A DNA stretch of 64,000 bases from NCBI RefSeq assembly GCF_004328075.1, contig NZ_SJFN01000025.1, forward strand, positions 1 through 64,000, given 5' to 3'. The notes under the pieces were generated by a model, which saw only the letters and a program-made list of their open reading frames with translations, made no database searches and had not been told where the DNA came from. The position numbers and the translations under genes were made by a program. The DNA comes from Siculibacillus lacustris (GTDB lineage Bacteria > Pseudomonadota > Alphaproteobacteria > Rhizobiales > Ancalomicrobiaceae). Below, one piece after another: positions 32,721-41,901 of the stretch. Numbering within the stretch: position 1 is the first letter of the stretch; each line of letters starts with the position of its first letter.

Positions 32721-33146
32721 ATGAAACCTCGGTTCGCGCTGCTCGTCGGTGTGGTGTTCGGGATCGGCCTCTGCCTGTCGGGCATGGTCGCGCCGAGCAA
32801 GGTCCTGAACTTCCTCGACGTCGCCGGAGCCTGGGACCCGTCTTTGGCGTTGGTGATGGGCGGCGCGATGGCGGCCGCGTTTCTGCCGTTCCGACTGGTC
32901 CGTGGTCGGATCCCCGCGCCCGGCCGCCGCATCGACCTGCCGCTGGTCGCCGGCAGCGCCCTGTTCGGCGTCGGCTGGGGCCTCGTCGGCTTGTGCCCGG
33001 GGCCGGCCCTGACCGCGCTCGGCCGCGCCGACCCGAAGGCCTTCGCCTTCGTCGCCGCCATGCTGGTCGGGATGGCGCTGCATCGGCTGTGGTCGCGCGG
33101 CGCCACGAAGACGCCGCCGGCGCCGGTCGCCGACGACCCGTCCTGA
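32721..33146 (+). CDS. DUF6691/YeeE-family membrane protein (second half)
   Basis: A 141-residue protein with four hydrophobic segments: RFALLVGVVFGIGLCLSGM, ALVMGGAMAAAFLPFR, LVAGSALFGVGWGLVGLCPG and AFVAAMLVGMAL. The GVGWGLVGLCPGPAL motif carries the conserved cysteine of the second YeeE repeat, and the GLCLSGM motif resembles the first. With the preceding gene it rebuilds a full YeeE/YedE-like channel from two polypeptides. It is probably co-transcribed with it. Confidence 0.9.
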   Translation: MKPRFALLVGVVFGIGLCLSGMVAPSKVLNFLDVAGAWDPSLALVMGGAMAAAFLPFRLVRGRIPAPGRRIDLPLVAGSALFGVGWGLVGLCPGPALTALGRADPKAFAFVAAMLVGMALHRLWSRGATKTPPAPVADDPS

Positions 33147-33372
33147 CCCTCGGGGCGCGTCGACCGAATGATTTTGTATCGCCTCCGCTGCGCGGGGATC
33201 GAAAGTTTTCGCGGGGGCTCCCCGACGCAACCGCAGACCTTCAAAGCCACCGCTCGCCCCGTCACTGTGAGGCGATCGACGACGACCGCCTCCACCGGGG
33301 GGTGGGCAAGGGCGGGTCGGCGCGGTCCGGGGCCCGGGGGGCCCGCAACACGGTTGAGGGGGAGACCGTCAC

Positions 33373-34635
33373 ATGCGTGCCTCGTTCGGACGACGCGGGC
33401 CAATGCTCGCCTGTCTCGCCGCGACCCTAGCCGTCGCCGGCCCGGCCGCAGCGACGGAAGGCTATTTTCAGACCGGATACGGCACCGTTCAGAAGGGCCA
33501 GGCGGGCGCCGGCGTGGCTCATCCGGAAGACGCCACCTCGCTCGCCGTGAACCCGGCCGGGCTGGTCGACGTCGGCAATCAGATCAATACCGCCTTCACG
33601 CTGTTTTCGCCGCGGCGGCAGGTCGAGGTGACGGGCGGCGGCTTCGTCGCCACCGGCACGACCACCAGCCGCAACGACTGGTTCGCGCTGCCGAACGTCG
33701 CCTATTCGCGTCAGATCGACGGGCAGTCGGCCTGGGGCGTCGCGCTCTACGGCAACGGCGGCATGAACACCACCTGGCCGGCGGTCGCCAACGGCGGCGG
33801 CAGCGGCCTGTTCCTCGGCGGCAGAGCCGGCGTCGACCTGCAACAACTGCTCGTCACCGTCGGCTATGCGCGGCGCCTGTCGTCCGACCTGTCGATCGGC
33901 ATCGCCCCGGTGTTCGCGGTCCAGAAGTTCCGCGCCGAAGGCCTCGGCGCCTTCGCCGGCTACTCGGCGACCGGCAATCTGACCAGCGGACGCGACGATT
34001 ACGCCTATGGCGGAGGGTTCCGCGGCGGTCTGCAGTGGACGCTGCGCCCCGGCCTGCGCTTCGGGCTCAGCGGCCAGACGCCGATCTGGTCGACCCGCTT
34101 CGAGAAATACGACGGGCTGTTCGCCGATCGCGGGTCCTTCGACATCCCCGGTTCGGTGGCCGCGGGAATCGCCTTCGACGTCACACCGAGCGTGACTCTC
34201 CTCGCCGACTACCACCACATCTTCTATTCGGCGGTGCCGGCGGTGGGCAATTCGTCGCTGGCCTTCCTCGCCGGAACCCCGTTCGGCGCCTCCGGCGGCT
34301 CGGGCTTCGGCTGGCGCGACGTCGACGTCGTCGCGCTCGGCGTCTCGTGGCGGGCGACCACCGACCTCACGCTGCGGGCCGGCTATTCGCACAACACCGA
34401 TCCGATCAGCTCCCGCGACGTGCTCCTGAACATCCTCGCCCCGGCGGTGGTCACCGACCACCTGTCCACCGGCCTCTCCTGGCGCCTGACCGGAAATTCC
34501 GGCTTCGATCTGGCCCTCGGATGGGTGCCGCGGCACCATGTCGTCGGCGTGTCGCCGGCGGCCTTCGGCGGCCAGCGAATCGACCTGTCGATGGAGCAAT
34601 ACGAGGCGTCGGCCGGCTACTCCTACCGGTTCTGA
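33373..34635 (+). CDS. OmpP1/FadL-family outer-membrane transport protein
   Basis: A 420-residue beta-barrel. The signal peptide (MLACLAATLAVAGPAAA, cleavage near residue 27) is followed by the FadL N-terminal hatch signature TEGYFQTGYGTVQKGQAGAGVAHPEDATSLAVNPAGL. Many alternating amphipathic strands and a terminal aromatic residue (SAGYSYRF) follow, as needed for outer-membrane insertion. FadL proteins pass hydrophobic molecules such as fatty acids or aromatics. It is 226 bases downstream of the sulfur transporter pair; whether it belongs to that operon or serves another purpose is open. A hydrophobic sulfur compound as ligand is speculation. Confidence 0.92.
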   Translation: MRASFGRRGPMLACLAATLAVAGPAAATEGYFQTGYGTVQKGQAGAGVAHPEDATSLAVNPAGLVDVGNQINTAFTLFSPRRQVEVTGGGFVATGTTTSRNDWFALPNVAYSRQIDGQSAWGVALYGNGGMNTTWPAVANGGGSGLFLGGRAGVDLQQLLVTVGYARRLSSDLSIGIAPVFAVQKFRAEGLGAFAGYSATGNLTSGRDDYAYGGGFRGGLQWTLRPGLRFGLSGQTPIWSTRFEKYDGLFADRGSFDIPGSVAAGIAFDVTPSVTLLADYHHIFYSAVPAVGNSSLAFLAGTPFGASGGSGFGWRDVDVVALGVSWRATTDLTLRAGYSHNTDPISSRDVLLNILAPAVVTDHLSTGLSWRLTGNSGFDLALGWVPRHHVVGVSPAAFGGQRIDLSMEQYEASAGYSYRF

Positions 34636-34924
34636 GGCCGCGGCGGATGCGGCACGCTCCATGGCCGCTCGCCCCCGCGCGCCGGCGGGCGCCGACACCC
34701 GACCGAGGGTGCCGCCCGCCGGACATCGAGCGCCCGCTCTATAATCTATAACATCGATCTTTTTGATCGTATATTTTGTCGACCGCGGGCCGAAGCCAGA
34801 ACCCGGTTCCTCGTCGCCACGCCGGGCACCCTCTATCGTCTTGGGAAGGCAACGGATCGCGCTCGCTCCGCCCGGCCCCACCGACGCCCTTCCCCGTCCT
34901 TTCGACCCGACACGAAGATCGCAC

Positions 34925-36466
34925 ATGCCGTCGGCACGCAACCTGATCTCGATCGATCTCGGCAGTTCCGGCCTGCGGCTGCATCTGGGCGAACTCGGCG
35001 CCGACGGCCGCCTGACCATCGAAACGGTCGCAGCTTTCGAGAACGGTCCGGTGCAGGTCGGCGCACGCTGGTACTGGGACGTTCTGCGGCTGTGGTCGGG
35101 GCTCGGCGCCGCGCTCGCCGGCCTCGCGCCGCGGCTCGACGGGCCGGCGACCCTCTCGATCGCCAGTTTCGGCGTCGACTATGTCCTGGTCGACACGACC
35201 GGCGCGGTGATCGCCGGGCCGCGCCACATGCGCGATCCGCGAACGCGGGGCGTCCCCGCCACTGCCTACGCCACCCTCTCCAAGGCCGACCTCTATCGCC
35301 GCACCGGCAGCATGGAGATCGAGATCAACACCCTGTTCCAGCTCCTGGCCGACCGGCGCGATCAGCCCTGGCTCTTCGACGTCGCCGACGCGCTCGCGCT
35401 GATCCCGGATCATCTCGGCCGTCTCCTGTCCGGCCGCCGCTTCAGCGAGATCTCGATCGCCTCGACCACCCAGTTGGTCGACCCGCGCACCCGCGATTGG
35501 GACTCCCGCGTCATCGAGGCCTTCGGCCTGCCGCGGCGCCTGTTCGCGCCGATCGTCGAGAGCGGCACGGTGATCGGCCCGCTCGCCGCCGACGAAGCGC
35601 GACGGCTCGGCTTCACGGTCCCCGTCGCCGTCGTCGCCGCCGCCAGCCACGACACCGCCTCGGCCGCCGCCGCCATCCCCTACGAGGAGGGCGCATCGGC
35701 GGCCTTCATCAGCCTCGGCACTTGGTCGCTGGTCGGGCGCGAACGAGCGGCGCCCGATCTCTCCGATCTCTCTCGCGATCTCAACTTCACCAACGAATGC
35801 GGGGTCGCCGGTCGCACCGTCCATCACAAGATCCAGGCCGGTCTGTGGCTCGCCCAGGAGGTGCGGCGGCGCCTGACGATCACCGACCCCGATTTCGACT
35901 TCGCCACCTTCGAGAAGGCCGCGGCCGCGAGCCACCCGCTCGCCTTCGTCTTCGACGCCGACGATCCGCTGTTCCGTGATCCCGACGACATGATCGCGGC
36001 GATCGCCGCGTGGTTCGGGCAGCGCGGCGAGCCGGCGCCCACCACCCTCGGCGAGATCGCCCGGGCGATCTACGACAGCCTCGCTCTCTCCTATGTCGAC
36101 ACCATCGTGGCGATCGAACGCCTGACGGGCGACCCGGTCGCGGTGATCCACGTCGTCGGTGGCGGCGCCGGCATTCCGACGCTCGTCCAGGCGATCGCCG
36201 ACGCCACCGGACGGCGCGTCGTCGCCGGTCCGGTCGAAGCGACGGTGATCGGCAACTTCCTCGCCCAGCTGGTCGCCCGCGGGGCCGTCGCCGATTTCGA
36301 GAGCGGCCGCCGCCTCGTCGCCGCATCGACCGCGCCGACCCCCTACGAGCCGCACGAGCCCGAGGCCTGGCGCCGCGCCCATCGGCGCCTCGCCGAACGC
36401 AAGTCCCCTCCCCCTGCCCCGCGCTCGTCGACCGAGCGAGCCCTCGAGAAAGGATTGCCGACATGA
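34925..36466 (+). CDS. FGGY-family carbohydrate kinase (rhamnulokinase-like)
   Basis: A 513-residue sugar kinase with two RNase H-like halves. N-terminal half: ISIDLGSSGLRLHLGELG (phosphate-1 motif), SIASFGVDYVLVD, RDPRTRG, EIEINTLFQLLADRRD, ALIPDHLGRLLSGRRFSEISIASTTQLVDPRTRDWD. C-terminal half: AASHDTASAAAAIP, FISLGTWSLVGRE, ECGVAGRTVHHKIQAGLWL and HVVGGGAGIPTLVQAIADATGRRVVAGPVEATVIGN. These match rhamnulokinases most closely. A long intergenic region with AT-rich sequence and a TATAAT (34740-34745) precedes it. It overlaps the binding-protein gene by ATGA, so kinase and transporter form one operon. No matching isomerase or aldolase is nearby, so the sugar is not proven to be rhamnose. Confidence 0.9.
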   Translation: MPSARNLISIDLGSSGLRLHLGELGADGRLTIETVAAFENGPVQVGARWYWDVLRLWSGLGAALAGLAPRLDGPATLSIASFGVDYVLVDTTGAVIAGPRHMRDPRTRGVPATAYATLSKADLYRRTGSMEIEINTLFQLLADRRDQPWLFDVADALALIPDHLGRLLSGRRFSEISIASTTQLVDPRTRDWDSRVIEAFGLPRRLFAPIVESGTVIGPLAADEARRLGFTVPVAVVAAASHDTASAAAAIPYEEGASAAFISLGTWSLVGRERAAPDLSDLSRDLNFTNECGVAGRTVHHKIQAGLWLAQEVRRRLTITDPDFDFATFEKAAAASHPLAFVFDADDPLFRDPDDMIAAIAAWFGQRGEPAPTTLGEIARAIYDSLALSYVDTIVAIERLTGDPVAVIHVVGGGAGIPTLVQAIADATGRRVVAGPVEATVIGNFLAQLVARGAVADFESGRRLVAASTAPTPYEPHEPEAWRRAHRRLAERKSPPPAPRSSTERALEKGLPT

Positions 36467-37464
36467 CTCTCCGACTGAAATCGCTCTTCGCCGCGGCCGG
36501 CGTCGCCGGTCTCGCGTTCCTCGGCGTCCCGTCGGCGGTGTCGGCCGCCGGGGCCAAGCCGGAGATCGCGGTGGTCGTCAAGATCACCGGCATCCCGTGG
36601 TTCAACCGCTTCGAAGCGGGCGTGAAGCGGGCCGGCGACCAGCTCGGCGTCAACGCCTATCAGGTCGGGCCGACCGCCGCCGATCCGGCGCAACAGGTCA
36701 AGCTGATCGAGGATCTGATCGCCAAGAAGGTCGATGCCATCGCCGTGGTTCCCAACGACGCCAAGGTTCTGGCGCCGGTGCTGAAGCGGGCGCAGGACGC
36801 CGGCATCGTCGTCGTCACCCACGAGTCGCCCGGTCAGGCCGGCTCGAGCTGGGACCTCGAGACCATCGACAACCGCGAATTCGCCACCGCGGTGTTCCAG
36901 AAGCTCGCCGACGCCACCGGCGGCAAGGGCAAGTTCGCGCTGGTGGTCGGCTCGCTGACGGTGCCGCTGCACAACGAGTGGGCCGACATCGGCCTCGCCT
37001 TCCTGAAGGCCAAGTACCCCGACCTGAAGCCGGTCGCCGATCGCTATCCGGTCGGCGAGAGTCTCGACGACAGCTACAAGACCTCGCAGGAGATCCTGCG
37101 CGCCCATCCCGATCTCAAGGGCTTCGTCGCCTTCGGCAGCCAAGGCCCGATCGGCTTCGCCCGCGCCCTCGAACGGCAGAACAAGACGACGAAGGAGATC
37201 ACCAACGTCGGCAACGTCCTGCCCAAGCAGGCGGCGCCCTATCTCAAGAAGGATCAGATCAGCGAGGGCTTCCTGTGGGATCCCTCCGACGCCGGCTTCG
37301 GACTGGTCGCTCTCGCCAAGAAGGTGATCGACAAGCAGCCGATCGAGACCGGGATCGAACTGCCCGGCCTCGGCAAGGGCACGGTCGAGGCGGCGCAGCA
37401 CGTGGTGCGCTTCAAGGCGACCCGCACCTTCACCAAGGAGAACGTCGACCAGTTCGACTTCTGA
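36463..37464 (+). CDS. Sugar ABC transporter substrate-binding protein (RhaS/LsrB-like)
   Basis: A 333-residue periplasmic protein. The signal peptide ends at SAVSA (about residue 29). The Peripla_BP_4 domain has EIAVVVKITGIPWFNRFEAGVKRAG, QVKLIEDLIAKKVDAIAVVPNDA, GIVVVTHESPGQAGSSWDLETID, LVVGSLTVPLHNEWADIGLAFLK, GFVAFGSQGPIGFARAL and EGFLWDPSDAGFGLVALAKKVI. This is the class that binds rhamnose or autoinducer-2. It is first of the four transporter genes and overlaps the kinase stop. Strong expression relative to the rest would be usual; the 144-base gap to the ATPase gene leaves room for differential regulation. Confidence 0.92.
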   Translation: MTLRLKSLFAAAGVAGLAFLGVPSAVSAAGAKPEIAVVVKITGIPWFNRFEAGVKRAGDQLGVNAYQVGPTAADPAQQVKLIEDLIAKKVDAIAVVPNDAKVLAPVLKRAQDAGIVVVTHESPGQAGSSWDLETIDNREFATAVFQKLADATGGKGKFALVVGSLTVPLHNEWADIGLAFLKAKYPDLKPVADRYPVGESLDDSYKTSQEILRAHPDLKGFVAFGSQGPIGFARALERQNKTTKEITNVGNVLPKQAAPYLKKDQISEGFLWDPSDAGFGLVALAKKVIDKQPIETGIELPGLGKGTVEAAQHVVRFKATRTFTKENVDQFDF

Positions 37465-37608
37465 CGATCGTGACGCCGATCGCCGTCGGTGCGAGGGGAG
37501 GCCCCCGGGTCTCCCCTCGAGCCGTCCGGCGACGGGGCACGTCTCGTCGCGAGGAGCCGGGGCCTTGCGCCTCGATCGATGACAGTGCCGCGCTCGCGGA
37601 TGGTGATC

Positions 37609-39108
37609 ATGGCAGCAGTTTCGAGCCTCGTCGTCGAGGATCTGGTCAAGGCCTTCCAGGGCAACGCCGTGCTCACCGGCGTCTCGCTGCGCCTGGAGGG
37701 CGGACGGGTCGCGGCCCTCTCCGGTCTCAACGGCGCCGGCAAGAGCACGGTGATCAAGATCCTCGCCGGCGTGCTCGCCGCAGACGGCGGGCGCATCGTC
37801 GTCGACGGGCGGGAGGCGCATCGGCTCGATCCCGCCGCCATGAAACGCGCCGGGATCGAAGTGATCTTCCAGGACTTCGCGCTGTTTCCCAATCTGACGG
37901 TGGCCGAGAACGTGACCTTCGGCGACGCGGTGGCCACGCCCTGGCGTCTCGTCCGCCGCCGTCCGACCCACGCCCGGGCGCGGGACGCGCTCGCCCTGGT
38001 CGGTGCCGACCTCGATCCCGAAGCGGAAGTCGGTGGGCTCCCGATCGCCGACCGCCAACTCGTCGCCATCGCCCGGGCGCTGGCCCACGACGCCCGCTTC
38101 CTGGTGCTCGACGAGCCGACCGCCTCGTTGACCCACGCCGAGGTGCAACGGCTGTTCGCGGTCGTCGCCGATCTCAAGCGACGGGGGGTCGCCATTCTGT
38201 TCATCAGCCATCGCTACGCCGAGGTCGCGGCGATCGCCGACGAGGTCTTCGTGTTGCGCGACGGCGCCGTGGTCCGCACCTTCGCCCGCGACGAACTCAC
38301 CGCGGCGGCGCTGCACGAGGCGATGACCGGAGCGGCCTCACCCGCCGCGACCCAACTCGTTCTGCCGCCACCCGGCGACGCGATCGCCCTCGAAGCCGTC
38401 GGGCTCGGCCGGGCGGGTGCCTTCGCCGAGGTCGATCTCACCGTCCGCGCGGGCGAGATCGTCGGCCTCACCGGCCTGCTCGGCGCCGGCAAGACCGAAC
38501 TCGCCGAGGTGCTGTTCGGCCTCGCCCGGCCCGATGCCGGCGAGATCCGCGTCGCCGGTCGCGCGCGCCGCTTCCGCTCCGATCGCGATGCCGTGGCGGC
38601 GGGCCTCGCCCTGGTGCCCGAAGACCGGCTGGCGCAAGGTCTGGTCTTGCCGGCAAGCGTCCGCGACAACGTCGCCCTCGCCAGCCTCGACCGCCTGACC
38701 GATCGCCTCGGCCTCGTCGACCGCCGGCGTCGGGACGACCTCGTCCGCCGTCTGGTCGGCCAACTTCAGATCCGGGTGGCCGACGTCGCCGCCCCGGTCG
38801 CCCGGCTCTCGGGCGGCAATCAGCAGCGGGTGGTGTTGGCCAAATGGCTCGCCACCGATCCCGCGGTGTTGATCCTCGACGGACCGACGGTCGGCGTCGA
38901 CGTCGCCGCCCGGGGCCTCATCTACGACCTCGTTCGCGCCGCGGCGTCCCGCGGCATCGCGGTGTTGCTGATCTCCAACGAGGTCGAGGAGGTGTGGTCG
39001 ATCTGCCATCGGGTCCACGTGATGACCGCCGGCCGGGTCGCCCGCGCCATCCCCACCGCCGGCGGCGCCGTGCCGCTCCAGACTCTGGAGGCCTCCGTTC
39101 ATGGCTGA
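37609..39108 (+). CDS. Sugar ABC transporter ATP-binding protein (two ATPase domains)
   Basis: A ~499-residue CUT2-type ATPase. First domain: LVVEDLVKAFQGNAVLTGVSL, Walker A GLNGAGKSTV, IFQDFALFPNLTVAENV, VGGLPIADRQLVAIARAL (degenerate signature), FLVLDEPTASLTHAEV. Second domain: GLTGLLGAGKTELAEVLFG, LALVPEDRLAQGLVLPASVRDN, RLSGGNQQRVVLAKWLAT, VLILDGPTVGVDVAARGLIY and ISNEVEEVWSICHRVHVM. The second domain has DG instead of DE after Walker B, losing the catalytic glutamate, a common asymmetry in CUT2 ATPases. Starts at 37579, 37600 and 37609 are in frame; 37609 is chosen for a GGA at good spacing. Confidence 0.92.
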   Translation: MAAVSSLVVEDLVKAFQGNAVLTGVSLRLEGGRVAALSGLNGAGKSTVIKILAGVLAADGGRIVVDGREAHRLDPAAMKRAGIEVIFQDFALFPNLTVAENVTFGDAVATPWRLVRRRPTHARARDALALVGADLDPEAEVGGLPIADRQLVAIARALAHDARFLVLDEPTASLTHAEVQRLFAVVADLKRRGVAILFISHRYAEVAAIADEVFVLRDGAVVRTFARDELTAAALHEAMTGAASPAATQLVLPPPGDAIALEAVGLGRAGAFAEVDLTVRAGEIVGLTGLLGAGKTELAEVLFGLARPDAGEIRVAGRARRFRSDRDAVAAGLALVPEDRLAQGLVLPASVRDNVALASLDRLTDRLGLVDRRRRDDLVRRLVGQLQIRVADVAAPVARLSGGNQQRVVLAKWLATDPAVLILDGPTVGVDVAARGLIYDLVRAAASRGIAVLLISNEVEEVWSICHRVHVMTAGRVARAIPTAGGAVPLQTLEASVHG

Positions 39109-40066
39109 GTCGCGCCCCGAAACCCGCGCAATTCGTCGCCTCGGCGCCGGCATGGCCCTGCTGCTGGTCGGCGGCGGCCTGTTCGTGCCCGGTTTCGCCT
39201 CGACCGACAACCTCCTCGACGTCGTCACTTCGGCCGGCATCGCCGGGCTGTTCGCCCTCGGCCTGCTGATGGTTCTGATCGCCGGCGAACTCGACATCTC
39301 CTTCACCGCCGTCGCCTCGATCGCCCAGTTCGGGCTCGCCCTGCTGTTCACCCGCGGGGACCTCGGCTGGGCGTCGGCGATCCTGATCTCCGGCGGCATC
39401 GGCCTCGCCCTCGGCCTGGTCAACGCCGCCGTCGTCACCTGGCTCCGGGCGCCACCGATCATCACCACCATCGCCCTCCTCAACGTCTACGGCGGCGGGC
39501 TGGCGTTACTGTCGCGGGGCGAGATGCTCTACGACTTTCCCGTCTGGTTTTCCGACGCGGCGGTCTTCCGAGTGTTCGGGCTGCCGGTCTCGCTGCAGGT
39601 GCTGCTGCTCGCGGTCGCGACCGCCGCGACGCTGGTCCTCGGGCGAACCCACTGGGGGCTGACCCTACGGGCCGCCGGGGGCAATCGCGAGGCGGCGCTG
39701 CGGCAGGGCGTCGGCGGTGTCGCCGTCGCGGCCTTCGCCTATGGCTGGCTCGGCTTCCTGTCGGGAATCGCCGGGCTCGCCCAGGCGCAATTGCTGCAGG
39801 CGGTGACGCCGGGATCGCTGATCGGGCGCGAGCTCGACGTGGTCGCGGCGACCATCCTCGGGGGCGCCAGCCTCGCCGGCGGACGCGGTTCGGTCGGCGG
39901 CACTCTTCTCGGCGTGCTCTTCATCGCCCTCATCGGCAATGTGCTGGTGTTGAGCGGCCTGTCGCCCTATTGGCATCAGGCGGTCACCGGCACCGTGCTG
40001 ATCGTCGCGGTGGCCCCCTTCCTGCGCGGACGCCGACGCGCGGCGATACCGGTGGGGGCGTCATGA
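39101..40066 (+). CDS. Sugar ABC transporter permease (RhaP-like)
   Basis: A 321-residue CUT2 permease with about eight to ten membrane segments. GLFALGLLMVLIAGELDISFTAVASIAQFGL is the family's ligand-channel motif (normally GGIDLSVG). TWLRAPPIITTIALLNVYGG follows, then AAGGNREAALRQGV (coupling helix) and DVVAATILGGASLAGGRGSVGGTLLGVLFI near the C-terminus. It overlaps the ATPase gene by 8 bases and the second permease by ATGA. Confidence 0.93.
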   Translation: MAESRPETRAIRRLGAGMALLLVGGGLFVPGFASTDNLLDVVTSAGIAGLFALGLLMVLIAGELDISFTAVASIAQFGLALLFTRGDLGWASAILISGGIGLALGLVNAAVVTWLRAPPIITTIALLNVYGGGLALLSRGEMLYDFPVWFSDAAVFRVFGLPVSLQVLLLAVATAATLVLGRTHWGLTLRAAGGNREAALRQGVGGVAVAAFAYGWLGFLSGIAGLAQAQLLQAVTPGSLIGRELDVVAATILGGASLAGGRGSVGGTLLGVLFIALIGNVLVLSGLSPYWHQAVTGTVLIVAVAPFLRGRRRAAIPVGAS

Positions 40067-41013
40067 CCGACGCGATCGGATCCCGGACCGACGGCTCACG
40101 GCGCCGCTTCGCGCTCGCCGGCGCCGCCGCCCTCGCGGTGGCCGCATTCACCGCCTTCGGCTTCGGCGATGCGACGGGCCTGTTGCGCTCGGTCGCCCAT
40201 CAGGTCCCCGAACTCGGACTGCTGGTCCTCGCCATGGCGCTGCCGATGATGGCCGGCGGCATCAATCTGGCGATCGTCGCCATCGCCAACCTGTCGGCGG
40301 TGGCCACCGCCCTCGCCTTCGCGCGGCTCGGCGGCGACGGCCTGGTCGCGCCTCTGGCGCTCGCCTTCGGCCTCGCCGTCGGCGGTGGTTGCGGTGCCCT
40401 GATCGGCGCCCTCGTCGCCCATGCCCGAATCGATCCGGTGGTCGCTTCGCTCGGCGGGCTGATGGTCGCGAGCGGCGTCGGCATTCTGGTGACCAACGGC
40501 AGCGCCGTCACCGGCCTGCCGGACTTCGTCGCCGCCGCGGCCGACCGGACCGTCTTCGGCCTGCCGCTGATGACCCTGGTGTTCCTCGCGGCCACCGCCC
40601 TGGTGGCGCTGTTGGTCCATCGCGCCCCGTTCGGCCGTCGTCTCTCCGCCGTCGGCCACAACGCCCAGGCCAGCCTCTATTCCGGCGTCGACGTCGCCCG
40701 CGTCCATCTCACGGTCTACACCCTGTCCGGGATCCTTTCGGCGCTGGCCGGCCTCGTCATGCTGTCGCGGTTCAACTCGGCGCGCATGGGCTATGGCGAC
40801 AGCTACCTCCTGGTGACGCTGCTCGCCGCGGTGCTCGGCGGGGTCGATCCGAAGGGCGGTCGCGGGGCGGTGTGGGCGACGGTCGCCGCCATCCTGACGC
40901 TGCAGATCTCGGCCTCGGGCCTCAACCTGCTCGGCGCCAGCCAACACGCCGCCTCGGTCGCCTGGGGCGGCATCCTCATCGCCAAGCTCGCGCTCGACCG
41001 GATCCGAGCCTGA
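40063..41013 (+). CDS. Sugar ABC transporter permease (RhaQ-like)
   Basis: A 316-residue CUT2 permease: ELGLLVLAMALPMMAGGINLAIVAIANLSAVATALAFA, ARIDPVVASLGGLMVASGVGILVTNGSAVTGLP, AVGHNAQASLYSGVDVARVHLTVYTLSGILSALAGLVMLSRFNSARMGYGDSYLLVTLLAAVLGGVDPKGGRG. The GGINLAIV segment corresponds to the GGIDLSVG motif with the Asp replaced by Asn. It is a partner, not a duplicate, of the preceding permease. Its start overlaps the preceding stop (ATGA). Confidence 0.93.
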   Translation: MTDAIGSRTDGSRRRFALAGAAALAVAAFTAFGFGDATGLLRSVAHQVPELGLLVLAMALPMMAGGINLAIVAIANLSAVATALAFARLGGDGLVAPLALAFGLAVGGGCGALIGALVAHARIDPVVASLGGLMVASGVGILVTNGSAVTGLPDFVAAAADRTVFGLPLMTLVFLAATALVALLVHRAPFGRRLSAVGHNAQASLYSGVDVARVHLTVYTLSGILSALAGLVMLSRFNSARMGYGDSYLLVTLLAAVLGGVDPKGGRGAVWATVAAILTLQISASGLNLLGASQHAASVAWGGILIAKLALDRIRA

Positions 41014-41082
41014 GCCCCTGCTCCTCCCCCGCGGCCCGACGGCTCCGACCGCCGGCCGCTTCAGACACGAAAGGCACGCGTC

Positions 41083-41622
41083 ATGGCCCGCATCCCCCAG
41101 ATCACCCCCGAGACCGCCACGCCCGAGCAGCTCGCGCTGTGGCGGGAAACCGAGAAGACCCATGCGATCAGCAACATGAAGGCGACGCTGCTGCATTCGC
41201 CGGAGGCCTTGCACGCCGTGCTCGAATGGTACGCGCTGTTCGCCAAGGTCAAGCCGTTCCTCACCGAGCGCGAGGCCGTGCTGTTCTGCAACGCCATCTC
41301 GCGCGCCAACCGCTGCGAGCTCTGTTCCCTGTTCATGCGCCGGGCGATCATCGGCTGGGGCGAGAACCCCGACGCACTGGTGCTCGACGAGCGCGCGCAG
41401 ACGATCACCGATTACGGCCGACAGCTGGCGCTGTCGCCAAACGGCGTCTCGGACGAGCTGTTCGCGCGCCTGAAGGCGCAGTTCGGCGACGCCGAGATCG
41501 TCGATCTCACCACCTTCGGCGCGCTGATGATCGTCAACAACATCTTCAACAGCGCGCTGAAGATCGCCGTCGATTCTTCGCTCGATCCCTATCTGGTCGG
41601 CCCGGAAGTCCTGTTCGGCTGA
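41083..41622 (+). CDS. Carboxymuconolactone decarboxylase/AhpD-like protein
   Basis: A 179-residue all-helical protein of the AhpD-like superfamily. It has ATPEQLALWRETEKTH, LLHSPEALHAVLEWYALFAKVKPFLTEREAVLFCNAISRANRCELCSLFMRRAI and a helical C-terminus. The CELC pair in the motif ANRCELCSLFMRR is the CxxC redox centre of AhpD-like proteins, with the following His of the canonical ExxCxxCxxxH replaced (CSLFMRR). It may therefore be a peroxidase-related or decarboxylase-type enzyme with altered chemistry. It is 70 bases downstream of the permease and probably in the same operon. Confidence 0.88.
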   Translation: MARIPQITPETATPEQLALWRETEKTHAISNMKATLLHSPEALHAVLEWYALFAKVKPFLTEREAVLFCNAISRANRCELCSLFMRRAIIGWGENPDALVLDERAQTITDYGRQLALSPNGVSDELFARLKAQFGDAEIVDLTTFGALMIVNNIFNSALKIAVDSSLDPYLVGPEVLFG

Positions 41623-41901
41623 ACGCCGAGGCGTTTCCCCGCGTTCGGCCCCTCGAGCGCGGCACGGACGAGCCCGCCCCATGAGCCGAACCGCCATCTC
41701 GGAGATGTGAGATCATGACAGCCCCCCACCGAGTGCCGCCCCGAGCTTCGACCGTTTCGGCCATGACGGCGAGATCGCCCTGACCTCGCCCGGCGCCCGA
41801 TGTACCGATCCCGGCCCGACGGTCGGCGGCTTCGGCGGGGTCGAGGACCGCCTGTGGCTGGAACCCATCCCCGAAACGCCCTGATCGCCCGGAGTCCTCC
41901 G
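41623..41901. other. Intergenic: possible gene remnant
   Basis: About 280 bases. A 47-codon open frame (about 41739-41883, reading SFDRFGHDGEIALTSPG and ending IPETP) has protein-like composition but begins after a TGA without a start codon. It may be the 3' end of a lost gene. Nothing else is supported. Confidence 0.35.

Noticed and set aside
34755-34769. CGATC-TTTTT-GATCG hairpin upstream of the kinase
   Set aside because: A 5-bp stem of a very common motif in this genome; too weak for an operator or terminator.
34739-36382. A 547-codon frame antisense to the FGGY kinase
   Set aside because: Composition is typical of an antisense shadow in GC-rich DNA, and the plus-strand kinase has complete motifs.
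41739-41883. Open frame reading SFDRFGHDGEIALTSPG between the AhpD-like and FAD oxidoreductase genes
   Set aside because: It follows a stop and has no start codon or ribosome site; at most a gene remnant.
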